Under the pieces are notes generated by a model. It searched no databases, had not been told where the DNA came from, and saw nothing but the letters and a program-made list of their open reading frames with translations. A program made the translations under genes and the position numbers. This document shows, one piece after another, positions 8,222-17,591 of a stretch of DNA of 64,000 nucleotides; the stretch's first letter is position 1, and each line of letters starts with the position of its first letter. The DNA is from Paracoccaceae bacterium (GTDB lineage: Bacteria > Pseudomonadota > Alphaproteobacteria > Rhodobacterales > Rhodobacteraceae), in NCBI GenBank assembly GCA_022822495.1, contig JAJEBQ010000049.1, positions 116,701 through 180,700 on the forward strand. Direction: 5' to 3'.

Positions 8222-9211
8222 CTATTCGCTAGGGTTGCACGATGCACCACCCAGTACACAAAATTGTGAGCAAAACTTGTGGTTCAGAAATACAGGGCTC
8301 TCAGCTTCTTTAAGTGTATTGCCGAGTTCAAACTCTTTGGCATAGGGCAAAAGTGTGCAGGATACCACCACTGGGTGATTTGCACCTTTCCTCTTAATTA
8401 CCATTCTTGACGAAGAACACATTATCTCTGCAGGTTTCTTACCAAGTATCTTCCAACAAGAGGTGGTAATTTCTGGAACCTCTTTAGTCATATCCATTTC
8501 AGGAAATAGAACCAGTTCATTGGGATCATAAGGATCAATATTCAAACCATATTCCGCAATAAGCTTTGCAAACCCGTCGCGTGATTGCAATTCATCCTCA
8601 CCCCAGAACATTCGACCCGCTATGGCTATCTGAAAACCATTCTGAGAAAGCCATTCAAGCCCCTCTATGGCTTTTTGGAACGCACCCTTTCCCCGGACGA
8701 AATCATGCTTATCTTCATTAAAATGGTCAAGTGAAACTCGTATTTTAATTTGATTTTGAAATTTCTTTTGAACTTCTGCTAGTCGAGAAGTTATAGCCGG
8801 GCGCATCATGGGTCGCATGGCATTGGTTAAAATGATAAGTAAATATTCCCTTGTGCAAATACTCTCTATAATGTCCATGATTTCGTTATTTAGGAAAGGC
8901 TCACCACCTGTCAGGCCGATTGTTTCCACTGGCCACTTACGGCTTGATATCTGATCAAGAAAACCTCGAACCTCGTTAGCCGATATATAAACCAGTCGAT
9001 CATTATAGGGCGAGCTTTCAATGTAACAATTTTTACAAGTGATATTACAAAGGGTTCCTGTGTTAAACCAAAGGGTATCAGGTTTTAGTAAGGGAACAAA
9101 GGCTCGTTGTGAACCATCGGCAGTATAATGGGTGTTAGAGAATTTGGGAATCTTATTCTGAAGTGAAACCTCTTCAACTTCATTTCCAACATATTCACTT
9201 TCATTATCCAT
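8222..9211 (-). CDS. Radical SAM protein of unknown specificity
   Basis: A 329-residue radical SAM enzyme. The CX3CX2C cluster motif is Cys55, Cys59 and Cys62 in LCNITCKNCYIES, followed by the SAM-binding GLTGGEPFLN and the beta-strand LLIILTNAMRP. Late in the protein further cysteines appear: TTSCWKIL, MCSSSRM, VVSCTLLP, and a C-terminal group Cys314, Cys318 and Cys325. These could bind an auxiliary cluster in a truncated SPASM/Twitch-like domain; that is inference from spacing. No RiPP precursor, glycosyltransferase or cofactor gene sits beside it; aroB converges and zwf diverges. The substrate cannot be named from this sequence. Confidence 0.8.
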   Translation of the reverse strand: MDNESEYVGNEVEEVSLQNKIPKFSNTHYTADGSQRAFVPLLKPDTLWFNTGTLCNITCKNCYIESSPYNDRLVYISANEVRGFLDQISSRKWPVETIGLTGGEPFLNNEIMDIIESICTREYLLIILTNAMRPMMRPAITSRLAEVQKKFQNQIKIRVSLDHFNEDKHDFVRGKGAFQKAIEGLEWLSQNGFQIAIAGRMFWGEDELQSRDGFAKLIAEYGLNIDPYDPNELVLFPEMDMTKEVPEITTSCWKILGKKPAEIMCSSSRMVIKRKGANHPVVVSCTLLPYAKEFELGNTLKEAESPVFLNHKFCSQFCVLGGASCNPSE

Positions 9212-9424
9212 AATTGCTATCGTTCATAACCCTGGAGAAATTAACGTCCTTATATATTGCCCATGCAAATGGTTTGATTTACACAAATGCCTGTGTATTT
9301 CAAATAAAGTAATTTATTTATAGCAAAACCAGGCATATTCATTTGAAAATATAGCGCAACCTGACAATCATATAGAGTTAATTACAAAGAGTTATATGGA
9401 TAATTGCAATTTTAATCCCATCTG

Positions 9425-10936
9425 ATGATTCATGTTCAGGACGCAAGTAATTTCCTCAAGATAATAAAAGTCGGGCTTACTACTTTGTACAAGATTATAC
9501 CAGTTGAACCGTTTAACCTAGTTCTTTTTGGTGGAACAGGTGATTTGGCCAGAAGAGAAATTCTGCCAGGACTATACCGAAGGTTTCATGTTGGGCAGGT
9601 GCAACCGGGTTCAAAAATTATTGCCATAGCAAGAAAGCATTTAACGGAACAAGAATTTCTAAATTTTGTTCGAGAAGCCATTACCGAGAATCTTGATTCC
9701 AAATTGATAGAAGAAACCAACCTTGTTAAATTCCTTAGCTTGATTTCGTACCGGTCACTAGACGCTAACAATAAAAATAATTGGGAATCATTGAAGGGGT
9801 CGCTGGATTTGTCGCTAACCACAGCCTACTACTTGTCAGTGGGACCAAGTATATTCAGTAGTATTATTTCAAATTTGGCTCATCATGACCTAATTCGTGT
9901 GAATTCCAGAATCGTTGTAGAAAAACCGTTTGGGCATGATTTGGCCAGTGCCAAGGAATTGAACCGTAAATTAAGTAAAGTCTTTGATGAAGGCCAAATT
10001 TACCGAATTGATCATTACCTTGGCAAGGAAACTGTTCAAAACCTAATGGCTCTCAGGTTTGGAAATGTGCTTTTTGAGCCTCTTTGGAACTCACAATATA
10101 TTGATCATATCCAAATAACCGTAGCTGAAAAGGGCGGCGTTGGGGGTAGGGGAGAATATTACGACAATTCGGGTGCAATGCGGGATATGGTGCAAAACCA
10201 CCTGATGCAACTCTTGTGTCTTGTAGCAATGGAACCTCCCTCAAAATTTTCTCCTGACGCTGTACGTGATGAAAAATTAAAAGTTATCAGATCGCTTGAG
10301 CCACTTGCAGCAAATGATATTGTTCTTGGCCAATATGGACAAGGTGGATCAGTACCCAGTTATCGGGAAGATGTTGGCAACAATACGAGTACAACTGAAA
10401 GTTATATTGCTTTGAAATGTAACATTTCGAACTGGCGGTGGGCCAATACGGCTTTTTATCTCAGGACAGGAAAAAGACTACGAAAACGTGTTTCGGAAAT
10501 TGCAGTAGTTTTCAAGAAGCTACCTCATTCCATATTTCTGGATCATCCTCAAATCAATGGCAATGTCTTGGCCATTAGATTACAGCCTAATGAAGGAATT
10601 AACATGACCGTAACCATCAAGGAGCCGGGACCTGGTGGCATGCGTTTGATCGAAGTCCCACTAGACATGAGTTTTGCCAAGTCTCTGCACGGAGAGGTTG
10701 GAAACTTAACCAATGCTTATGAAAGATTGATCATGGATGTCATAAGAGGAAATCAAACATTATTCATGCGTGGTGATGAAGTTGAGGCAGCTTGGAAATG
10801 GACTGATACTGTTATATCCTGCTGGCAGAATAACCGTAAACAGCCGCAAATATACGATCCCAATACAAGTGGACCAGAAGACGCTTACATGCTTACAAAC
10901 AAAGATCAACGAAGATGGCGGGAAATAGAAGTTTGA
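9425..10936 (+). CDS. zwf: Glucose-6-phosphate 1-dehydrogenase
   Basis: Oxidises glucose 6-phosphate to 6-phosphogluconolactone with NADP+ or NAD+. The N-terminal nucleotide-binding motif FGGTGDLARRE and the active-site signature RIDHYLGKETVQN are intact, and the C-terminal substrate domain is complete. The ATG at 9425 gives 503 residues, but family members usually begin close to the IPVEPFNLVLFGG strand, and an in-frame TTG at 9485 would give a 483-residue protein that fits better. Neither start has a strong ribosome-binding site. It heads a zwf-pgl-pgi operon with overlapping or nearly touching genes. Confidence 0.93.
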   Translation: MIHVQDASNFLKIIKVGLTTLYKIIPVEPFNLVLFGGTGDLARREILPGLYRRFHVGQVQPGSKIIAIARKHLTEQEFLNFVREAITENLDSKLIEETNLVKFLSLISYRSLDANNKNNWESLKGSLDLSLTTAYYLSVGPSIFSSIISNLAHHDLIRVNSRIVVEKPFGHDLASAKELNRKLSKVFDEGQIYRIDHYLGKETVQNLMALRFGNVLFEPLWNSQYIDHIQITVAEKGGVGGRGEYYDNSGAMRDMVQNHLMQLLCLVAMEPPSKFSPDAVRDEKLKVIRSLEPLAANDIVLGQYGQGGSVPSYREDVGNNTSTTESYIALKCNISNWRWANTAFYLRTGKRLRKRVSEIAVVFKKLPHSIFLDHPQINGNVLAIRLQPNEGINMTVTIKEPGPGGMRLIEVPLDMSFAKSLHGEVGNLTNAYERLIMDVIRGNQTLFMRGDEVEAAWKWTDTVISCWQNNRKQPQIYDPNTSGPEDAYMLTNKDQRRWREIEV

Positions 10937-11604
10937 AACTAATAACATATACCAATGAACTTGATTGGCAACGAGGCATAACCTTACAAATCATAGATGA
11001 GTTAAAACGGGAAGCAGAGGTTTCGGAATTTCAAACCCTTGTTGTACCTGGTGGAACAACTCCAGGACCGATATTCGAAAAACTTTCTACAGGCTGTCTT
11101 GATTGGTCAAAAGTCATTGTAATACCGTCTGATGAGAGATGTGTCCCGTTAAATACAGCGCGCTCAAATTATAACCTGATCAAGCAAACACTTTTAAAAA
11201 ATAACGCCTCATCCGCAGAAATTATTTCCTTGTATAAAGAAAATTGGAAAGCATCTCATTTCCATCAATTAGAGCAAAAGCTTGCTTCAGTTTTGCCTGT
11301 TTCAGTATGTATTTTGGGTATGGGAGAAGACCTTCATACGGCATCACTTTTTCCAAACTCACCTGATTTGGATACAGCCCTTTCTGCTCATTCTTCTCAT
11401 GCGGTAAGAGTATCGGTACCCAATCAACCGGAAGAAAGAATCACCCTTTCATTCAATGTCCTTGTTCAAGCGCAGCACATTCATGTCATCTTTAAGGGTA
11501 AGACAAAAAAGCAAAATCTTATGCAAAGCTTTCGATCTGAAAATCCTAGAAACGCACCAATTCTATATTTTGCAAAAAAAGCGACTTTTCATTGTCTGGA
11601 TTAA
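10915..11604 (+). CDS. pgl: 6-phosphogluconolactonase (SOL/DevB type)
   Basis: Hydrolyses 6-phosphogluconolactone, the product of the preceding gene. The 229-residue length and the motifs LVVPGGTTPGPIFEKL, VIPSDERCVP and CILGMGEDLHTASLFP are those of the NagB/SOL-type lactonase family. It overlaps the end of zwf by 22 bases, so translation is coupled, and pgi begins 4 bases after its stop. All three enzymes act consecutively around glucose 6-phosphate, feeding the Entner-Doudoroff or pentose phosphate branch; edd and eda are not in this window. Confidence 0.92.
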   Translation: MAGNRSLKLITYTNELDWQRGITLQIIDELKREAEVSEFQTLVVPGGTTPGPIFEKLSTGCLDWSKVIVIPSDERCVPLNTARSNYNLIKQTLLKNNASSAEIISLYKENWKASHFHQLEQKLASVLPVSVCILGMGEDLHTASLFPNSPDLDTALSAHSSHAVRVSVPNQPEERITLSFNVLVQAQHIHVIFKGKTKKQNLMQSFRSENPRNAPILYFAKKATFHCLD

Positions 11605-11608
11605 TGCG

Positions 11609-13210
11609 ATGATTTGGCAAGAATTGAAAAAGCGAAAAAAAACTGCACTGACAAAAAGAATCACCTCCCTCTTCGAAGGCCCTAAAGGTAGGTTGGCAGA
11701 TTTTTCGATTGAATTTGATGGTCTGTACTTCGATTACTCCAAAACATCAATTGATTTACCAACAAAGAACTTGCTTATCCATTTGGCCCATGCAAAAAAT
11801 GTTGGTCAATACCGTGAAGAAATGTTTGCTGGCGAGCGGATAAATTTCACGGAAAACAGATCTGTCCTTCATACCCTCGAAAGAAATCCAACTGGTCCCG
11901 AGATTTATATTGATGGAGAAACTATAAACCACGAGGTGCAAGCGGCACAAACCAGTTTTCTGAACTTTGCCGAAGCTGTCCGTGATGGAACAGCACTTGC
12001 CAGCAATAACAACAAATTTACTGACATCATTAATATTGGTATTGGAGGATCAGATCTTGGACCCAAAATGGTGTCAAAAGCACTTTCACCTTATGCCGAT
12101 GGTCCCCGCACACACTTTCTTTCCAATATTGATGGTGCACAAGCATTCGATTGTACCAAAAGCCTCAATCCAAAAACTACCCTTGCAATCATCGCTTCAA
12201 AAACATTCACAACCTTGGAAACCATGAGAAATGCCACTCAAATCAAGAAATGGCTCAGGAACGTCATTCCAGAGGAGAGTGTGGGTGAACATCTTTGTGC
12301 AATCTCCAATGCCAGGGAAAAATGTCTTGCGTGGGGAGTTAAGGAAGAAAGAGTTTTTACCTTTGGCGAGTCGGTAGGGGGACGATATTCTGTCTGGTCG
12401 GCAATCGGGTTAAGTGCCGCGATCGCTATCGGAAAACGTAACTTTAGACAACTCCTCGAGGGCGGTAAAAGTATGGATAACCATTTTCGAACCGCACCGT
12501 CACATATCAATCTGCCTGTGCTGCTCGCTCTTGTAGGAATATGGCATAATCAGGTTTGTGGTTTATCCACACGTGCGGTGATTCCATATGAAGAAAGACT
12601 TGAATTTTTTCCAGCCTACCTGCAACAATTAGAAATGGAATCAAATGGTAAGGTAACCAGACAGGATCTCACAGCATTAAAACTTCCTTCTGGCCCAATA
12701 ATTTGGGGAGGTACAGGTACCAATGGGCAGCACGCTTATTTTCAGCATCTACATCAAAGTAACATCATAACCCCATGTGAATTCCTGGTTGGTGCCAGGG
12801 GACATGAAGATAAATTGCAAACGCATCATGACTACCTTGTTGCCAATTGCCTTGCCCAAGCTGAGGCATTGATGTGTGGAACTGTTTCGAAGGATTCATC
12901 TGATCACAATAAATCAAGACCTAAATATCGGTATTTTAACGGAAATCGTCCGTCCACAACCCTGATGTATCAATTACTTACACCTTATGTATTAGGGCAA
13001 TTGATAGCACTCTATGAACATCGCGTATTTGTGGAAGGAGTCATTCTTGGAATCAACAGTTTTGATCAATGGGGTGTTGAATTGGGCAAGGGGCTGGCAG
13101 AGGATATTTTCCCGTCAATATATAGAAAGAAAGAAAATAACGATAAATTCAGTAACTCTCTCAATGAGTTAATTGCAAAAACACACGCTTATCGAGATAG
13201 AGGAAACTGA
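11609..13210 (+). CDS. pgi: Glucose-6-phosphate isomerase
   Basis: Interconverts glucose 6-phosphate and fructose 6-phosphate. The ATG at 11609 gives 533 residues and follows the pgl stop by 4 bases; an upstream in-frame ATG inside pgl (11456) would add 51 unrelated residues. Both family signatures are present: GVGGRYSVWSAIGL-type (here FGESVGGRYSVWSAIGL) and the C-terminal LYEHRVFVEGVILGINSFDQ, with the catalytic Glu in GTGTNGQHAYFQ and the Lys near the C-terminus in VELGKGLAE. It is the last gene of the zwf-pgl-pgi operon and converges on the corrinoid block. Confidence 0.94.
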   Translation: MIWQELKKRKKTALTKRITSLFEGPKGRLADFSIEFDGLYFDYSKTSIDLPTKNLLIHLAHAKNVGQYREEMFAGERINFTENRSVLHTLERNPTGPEIYIDGETINHEVQAAQTSFLNFAEAVRDGTALASNNNKFTDIINIGIGGSDLGPKMVSKALSPYADGPRTHFLSNIDGAQAFDCTKSLNPKTTLAIIASKTFTTLETMRNATQIKKWLRNVIPEESVGEHLCAISNAREKCLAWGVKEERVFTFGESVGGRYSVWSAIGLSAAIAIGKRNFRQLLEGGKSMDNHFRTAPSHINLPVLLALVGIWHNQVCGLSTRAVIPYEERLEFFPAYLQQLEMESNGKVTRQDLTALKLPSGPIIWGGTGTNGQHAYFQHLHQSNIITPCEFLVGARGHEDKLQTHHDYLVANCLAQAEALMCGTVSKDSSDHNKSRPKYRYFNGNRPSTTLMYQLLTPYVLGQLIALYEHRVFVEGVILGINSFDQWGVELGKGLAEDIFPSIYRKKENNDKFSNSLNELIAKTHAYRDRGN

Positions 13211-13223
13211 GAAAAGCATCCAG

Positions 13224-15272
13224 CTACCTTTGTCGTTGCCTGCGTTTTCTGCGTTTACTTGAACCAGCCAAATGATTGATCTTGGGTAAATTGACAACCT
13301 TGTTTAATTCTGGAAAGGCATCTTCCGCGTGGGGAAGGGCATTGGCATTAACAAAATGGTGCTGAAACTTTGGCTCGACGGCAGTTTCTATTTTTTCGAT
13401 TTGAAAAACCGTTTTCTCGATTTCCTTGCGAGCTTCCAAGTTACATAACCCAATTCTGGCGCCGGTTCCGGCTGCATTTCCTGATGAGGAGACATTATTT
13501 AAATTGCAATCGGGAATCATCCCCAGCACCATTGCATGCTTGGTAGATATATGCGATCCGAATGCCCCTGCCAGCACAATTCGATCAACGGTAGTTGATC
13601 CAAATTTATCCATAAGAAGCTTGGCTCCGGCATACAAAGCTGATTTAGCCAGCTGTATAGCCCTTACATCATTCTGGGTTACCATGATCGGCAGGGTTTC
13701 GGGTTCCTTATGATGGTAAAGAATATATGAATAGGTTCGGCCATCAGCTACAATCCTGCCGGTTGCAAGGTTTTCGGACGAGCCAATCAAACCTGACTGA
13801 TCAATTATTCCAGCAATGCGCATTTCAGCGATAGCCTCGATTATCCCCGAACCACAAATGCCATTGACACCGGTCTTCAGGATAACCTCATCAAAACCCT
13901 CTTCATCTGACCACAAATCACTACCGATGACCTTGAAGCGTGGAGTTTTAGTTTCAGGATCAATTTCTACCCGCTCAATTGAACCTGGTGAAGCTCTTTG
14001 TCCAGACGAAATTTGTGCCCCCTCAAAAGCTGGGCCTGTCGGTGATGAGCATGCCAGTACTCTGGATTTATCACCAAAGATTATTTCAGCGTTGGTACCA
14101 ACATCAACAATTAATACCTTGTCATCAGATTTTTGCGGTTCTTCCGACAGGATAACCCCTGCAGCATCGGCTCCCACATGTCCAGCAACGCAAGGGAACA
14201 AATATACAGGTGTGGAATCCTCTAGGGAATTGAGCTTCAAATCTGAAGCAGTGATACTCAAAGAAGAAGACACCGCCAAGGCAAAAGGAGCCTGCCCCAA
14301 TTCAACCGGATCAATTCCCAGCAACAGATGATGCATTACAGGATTACAAACAATCACGACATCTAATATAGACTCAAGTGCTACTTCATTGTTAGTCGTT
14401 ATGTCCTCAAAAACAGTATTTAAACCTTCACGAACCACATCGGTTTGTTCCTTGTCGCCACCGGGGTTCATCATGGCATAGGAAACCCGGCTCATCAAAT
14501 CCTCCCCGAATCTGATTTGGGGATTCATAATTCCGGCGGAATCAAGTACCATTCCATCTCTTAGATCGCACAAATGAACAGCTATAGTCGTGGATCCCAA
14601 ATCAATGGCCAGGCCAAAAATAGGGTCTTCATTAAAACCAGGCCAAACCCGCGTTATCCTGGATGGTCCACCACGATGATCTCGCCATATTGCAAGGGTT
14701 ACACCAAAATCCTTTTTCCTCAGAACCATCTGGAGGTTACGCAGCTCTTTTATACCGATTTCTACATTGTTAATATTCCATTGATCATGTAGAGATTTCT
14801 TTAACCTCTCAAAATCCCCTTCCGGTTTATGCATATCGGGTTTTTGAACTTCAACATAATACAGCTTTGTTGACGGGTCCATTGTCACTGATCTGGTATC
14901 AGCAGATTTCCTGACGACTTGCTTGTGAACCTGTGATTCAGGAGGAACATCAACGATAATATCACCGAGAATTTGGGATTGACACCCCAGCCGGCGACCT
15001 GCCTTCAAACCACGAATTCTGTCATACCTCTCCTCAATCGCATTCCATTCCGAAAGAGAGTCCTCTGAGGAGTCTATTTGGTATTTGGGAAATGATCCGT
15101 AGGAGGGGGTAATCTGGCATCTTGAACAAATTCCTCTACCGCCACAAACACTATCAAGGTCAACACCAAGCTTTCTGGCCGCTGTCAACACCGGTGTTCC
15201 AGCCGGAAATCTTCCTCGTTTGCCAGAAGGAGAAAATACAATCAAAGGATCTTGCTTAGTCACATTACCCAT
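13224..15272 (-). CDS. Ferredoxin-ASKHA corrinoid protein reactivase (RACo-like, DUF4445)
   Basis: A 682-residue protein that should use ATP to re-reduce inactive Co(II) corrinoid on a methyltransferase partner. The N-terminal 2Fe-2S domain has Cys43, Cys49, Cys52 (CGGRGICSRC) and Cys97 (RRLGCQSQI). The ASKHA ATPase fold follows with two phosphate loops, LAIDLGSTTIAVHLCD (about 225) and VLIVDVGTNAEIIFG (about 395), then the adenosine motif VLAGAFGSHIS. The protein ends in a basic tail, SSKRRKRRQRQR. It heads a minus-strand block with methyl-THF:corrinoid methyltransferase and methylene-THF reductase, the expected partners. The corrinoid protein and a substrate-specific MttB-type methyltransferase are not visible and must be encoded elsewhere. 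Confidence 0.88.
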   Translation of the reverse strand: MGNVTKQDPLIVFSPSGKRGRFPAGTPVLTAARKLGVDLDSVCGGRGICSRCQITPSYGSFPKYQIDSSEDSLSEWNAIEERYDRIRGLKAGRRLGCQSQILGDIIVDVPPESQVHKQVVRKSADTRSVTMDPSTKLYYVEVQKPDMHKPEGDFERLKKSLHDQWNINNVEIGIKELRNLQMVLRKKDFGVTLAIWRDHRGGPSRITRVWPGFNEDPIFGLAIDLGSTTIAVHLCDLRDGMVLDSAGIMNPQIRFGEDLMSRVSYAMMNPGGDKEQTDVVREGLNTVFEDITTNNEVALESILDVVIVCNPVMHHLLLGIDPVELGQAPFALAVSSSLSITASDLKLNSLEDSTPVYLFPCVAGHVGADAAGVILSEEPQKSDDKVLIVDVGTNAEIIFGDKSRVLACSSPTGPAFEGAQISSGQRASPGSIERVEIDPETKTPRFKVIGSDLWSDEEGFDEVILKTGVNGICGSGIIEAIAEMRIAGIIDQSGLIGSSENLATGRIVADGRTYSYILYHHKEPETLPIMVTQNDVRAIQLAKSALYAGAKLLMDKFGSTTVDRIVLAGAFGSHISTKHAMVLGMIPDCNLNNVSSSGNAAGTGARIGLCNLEARKEIEKTVFQIEKIETAVEPKFQHHFVNANALPHAEDAFPELNKVVNLPKINHLAGSSKRRKRRQRQR

Positions 15273-15313
15273 TTAACACATAGAAACTGAAAGAGTTAAA
15301 AAGCAAATTTACA

Positions 15314-16231
15314 CTATCTGCTTCTTCTACGCCTTCTTCTAACCCTGGTTGATGTCGCATCTCTATCAGCAGGTGCGTTGAATCTGATCCAATCAGAACC
15401 ATTTGTATCTCTTCCAGTAAGAAGATTGGCTGCTCTTATGGCATCCATTTCCAATTGTCTGGTCGGATTCATAATAGCAGAAGTCAGACCTGAAGCAATT
15501 GCCATAGGCAGGAAAGTCGAATTGATAGAATGCCGATTTGGTAGTCCGAAGGAAATGTTTGACGCACCACACGTTGTATTGACATGCAGTTCCTCCTGTA
15601 ACCTTCGTACAAGTCGAAATACCTGATTACCTGCTGTAGCCATAGCCCCAATGGGCATCACTAAGGGGTCCACGACAATATCGTTCGATGGAATACCCAA
15701 GTCGGAGGCTCTTTCTACAATTTTTTTAGCAACTGCAAAACGGACGTCAGGATCAGTTGAAATGCCTGTATCATCATTGGAAATCGCCACGACCGGTACA
15801 TTGTATTTCTTGACCAATGGCAAAATTGTTTCCAGTCTTGCTTCTTCACCCGTGACGGAGTTGACCAGGGGTCTCCCTTCACAAACCTCCAGCCCCGCGG
15901 CCAAGGCTTCTGGTACTGAACTATCAATGCAGATTGGAACATCAACCAAACCTTGTACCAGTTTAATTAATTTTTTAAGCAGTGGTGGTTCAGTCTCGTT
16001 GGGGTTGGGATTGGAATTATAGACAACGCCGGCATTTACATCCAGCATATTGGCGCCGCATTCAACCTGTTGTATGGCATCCTTTTCTACTGTCGAAAAA
16101 TCGCCTGCTTCAAGTTCGACTGCCAATATTTTTCGACCTGTAGGGTTTATCCTCTCGCCGATTACACAAAAGGGTTCATCAAACCCGATGACTGTGGTTT
16201 TTGTTTTTGATTCTACTATGGTCCTTTGCAA
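15314..16231 (-). CDS. Methyltetrahydrofolate:corrinoid methyltransferase (pterin-binding)
   Basis: A 305-residue TIM-barrel protein of the pterin-binding family (AcsE/MtvA/MtgA-like and MetH domain-like) that moves a methyl group between corrinoid and tetrahydrofolate. Visible pterin-binding elements are FCVIGERINPTGRK at the N-terminus, MLDVNAGV, VPICIDSSVPEAL and LVNSVTGEE. The length is about 30 residues beyond the minimal family, because of a C-terminal extension ending TRVRRRRRRSR. It lies 41 bases from the ASKHA reactivase gene and just downstream of metF, forming a pathway from a methylated substrate to methyl-THF and then methylene-THF. The direction is probably demethylation (for example of a methylamine or betaine), which is inference. 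Confidence 0.87.
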   Translation of the reverse strand: MQRTIVESKTKTTVIGFDEPFCVIGERINPTGRKILAVELEAGDFSTVEKDAIQQVECGANMLDVNAGVVYNSNPNPNETEPPLLKKLIKLVQGLVDVPICIDSSVPEALAAGLEVCEGRPLVNSVTGEEARLETILPLVKKYNVPVVAISNDDTGISTDPDVRFAVAKKIVERASDLGIPSNDIVVDPLVMPIGAMATAGNQVFRLVRRLQEELHVNTTCGASNISFGLPNRHSINSTFLPMAIASGLTSAIMNPTRQLEMDAIRAANLLTGRDTNGSDWIRFNAPADRDATSTRVRRRRRRSR

Positions 16232-16258
16232 CTAAAACTCTCCCAAACAAAGGTAAAT

Positions 16259-17134
16259 TCACTGATTTTGCTTTATCCAATTAGAGGTTGCTTGAATACC
16301 CCCCAAAGGAAAAAAATGAATACCCATGATTTGGCTATTTTGGTGTGATGCTAAACTATTATTCAACTGAACCAAGATATCATGCGGTTCAAAAGGTACC
16401 AGCAACTTGGATAAATCTCTGGCTCTTCGTTTAAGGACTTTCAGGGAGGGACCAACTCCACAAGCCAAGGAAAATTTGATCAGTGTTTGCAATTTAGCAG
16501 GACCGGCAACACCAACAACAATCGGGAGGTCAATTCCCATGATGTTTATTCTTTTAGCCCAATCGACAACTATCTGGCCATCAAACAAAAATTGAGTTAC
16601 TAGAGCGACCTTTGCATCAGTGAATTTTGCATAATCTTTTTTTGACACCAACGCCATATCAACATTCTCCGTACTCTCTTTTGTGTCAATATCCTTGTTA
16701 CCTTCAGGATGGCCAGCGAAATGGAGGTGCTTGAAACCCAATTTGTCAAATAATCCAGTATCCAGCAAGGACATGGAGCTGTCAAAATCGCCATAAACTT
16801 TCTTGGATCCACCTGCAAGAATCAAGGCAGAGTTTATTCCGGCCTCCTCATGATATTTTTTTAGAATACTCTCAAGTTCATGTTTATCCTTTATAGTTCT
16901 AGCGGTGATGTGGGGCATGATGGCAAATCCCTCATTGCGCAACCTTTTCGCAGTTGCAAGCATATCCTCAAATGGAGTCCCCTCGATATGAGCAATATAT
17001 ATTAACGTGTCCTGGGGAAATAGTTGCCTGAAATCACTTATTTTGGCTGCTGTTTTGGGCATAACCTCAATCGAAAAGCCGTCAAGGATATTTCGTAATC
17101 CAGTCCTGCTAAATTTCTTATCCACTAAACCCAC
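16259..17134 (-). CDS. Methylenetetrahydrofolate reductase family protein
   Basis: A 291-residue flavoprotein of the MetF TIM-barrel family, normal in length. Family motifs include SIEVMPKTAAKI near the N-terminus, FAIMPHITARTI, LILAGGSKKVYGDF, LHFAGHPEGNKD and VTQFLFDGQIVVDWAKRI. It interconverts 5-methyl-THF and 5,10-methylene-THF. Because it lies beside a corrinoid methyltransferase and reactivase rather than methionine genes, it more likely oxidises methyl-THF made by demethylation than supplies methionine synthase. The small 'virulence factor' gene immediately upstream is a frequent neighbour of this MetF type in alphaproteobacteria. Confidence 0.87.
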   Translation of the reverse strand: MGLVDKKFSRTGLRNILDGFSIEVMPKTAAKISDFRQLFPQDTLIYIAHIEGTPFEDMLATAKRLRNEGFAIMPHITARTIKDKHELESILKKYHEEAGINSALILAGGSKKVYGDFDSSMSLLDTGLFDKLGFKHLHFAGHPEGNKDIDTKESTENVDMALVSKKDYAKFTDAKVALVTQFLFDGQIVVDWAKRINIMGIDLPIVVGVAGPAKLQTLIKFSLACGVGPSLKVLKRRARDLSKLLVPFEPHDILVQLNNSLASHQNSQIMGIHFFPLGGIQATSNWIKQNQ

Positions 17135-17165
17135 CTCACCATTTATCTAAGAATAGATACTAAAT

Positions 17166-17471
17166 TTAATTGGGGCGCTCCCAACCGTCATTGGCAATCA
17201 GTTTCTTAAGTTTTTTATTGTCAAAATCATTTTCCAGTTGTTGGGCAATTTCCAGTGCAATTTCCTCCTGGATACCATCAACCATACCCCTAGACGATTT
17301 TCTCCATTCGTCCAGATAGTTATCCGTGTCACTCATACCGGTTTTCATGGCACACCGATCAATAGCTTTTTCAAATCTTTCAGCAAGTTGCTTCTTACTC
17401 GCCCTACGTCCCTTACCAACGATGACCTGGGCTGGTATATCCCGCCAATAAACAATTAACACTTCAGGCAT
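17166..17471 (-). CDS. Small conserved 'virulence factor' family protein
   Basis: A 101-residue protein. The start at 17471 (MPEVLIVYWRDIPAQVIVG) is supported by a CGGGGAGA ribosome-binding site; the longer frame to 17540 would add 23 unrelated residues. The protein is charged and mainly helical (RASKKQLAERFEKAIDRCAM, YLDEWRKSS) with no membrane segment. It matches my memory of the Virulence_fact family, a small alphaproteobacterial family of unknown activity named only from an annotation, repeatedly seen next to the metF/methyltransferase/ASKHA genes found downstream here. A role in the corrinoid one-carbon module is therefore the best guess. Confidence 0.75.
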   Translation of the reverse strand: MPEVLIVYWRDIPAQVIVGKGRRASKKQLAERFEKAIDRCAMKTGMSDTDNYLDEWRKSSRGMVDGIQEEIALEIAQQLENDFDNKKLKKLIANDGWERPN

Positions 17472-17591
17472 ACAATCTCCCCGATAAAACTCTATACTCG
17501 TTGAATAATTTGAAATACAATGAATACAAACCGCAATCAAAGTTGTACAAATACAATTTTCAATAGTTAATCGAAGTAAAAGTGTAGTTTA

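Noticed and set aside
13816..14331. Plus-strand 171-codon frame antisense to the ASKHA gene
   Set aside because: Composition rich in Ser/Pro typical of antisense reading; the opposite strand encodes conserved ATPase motifs.
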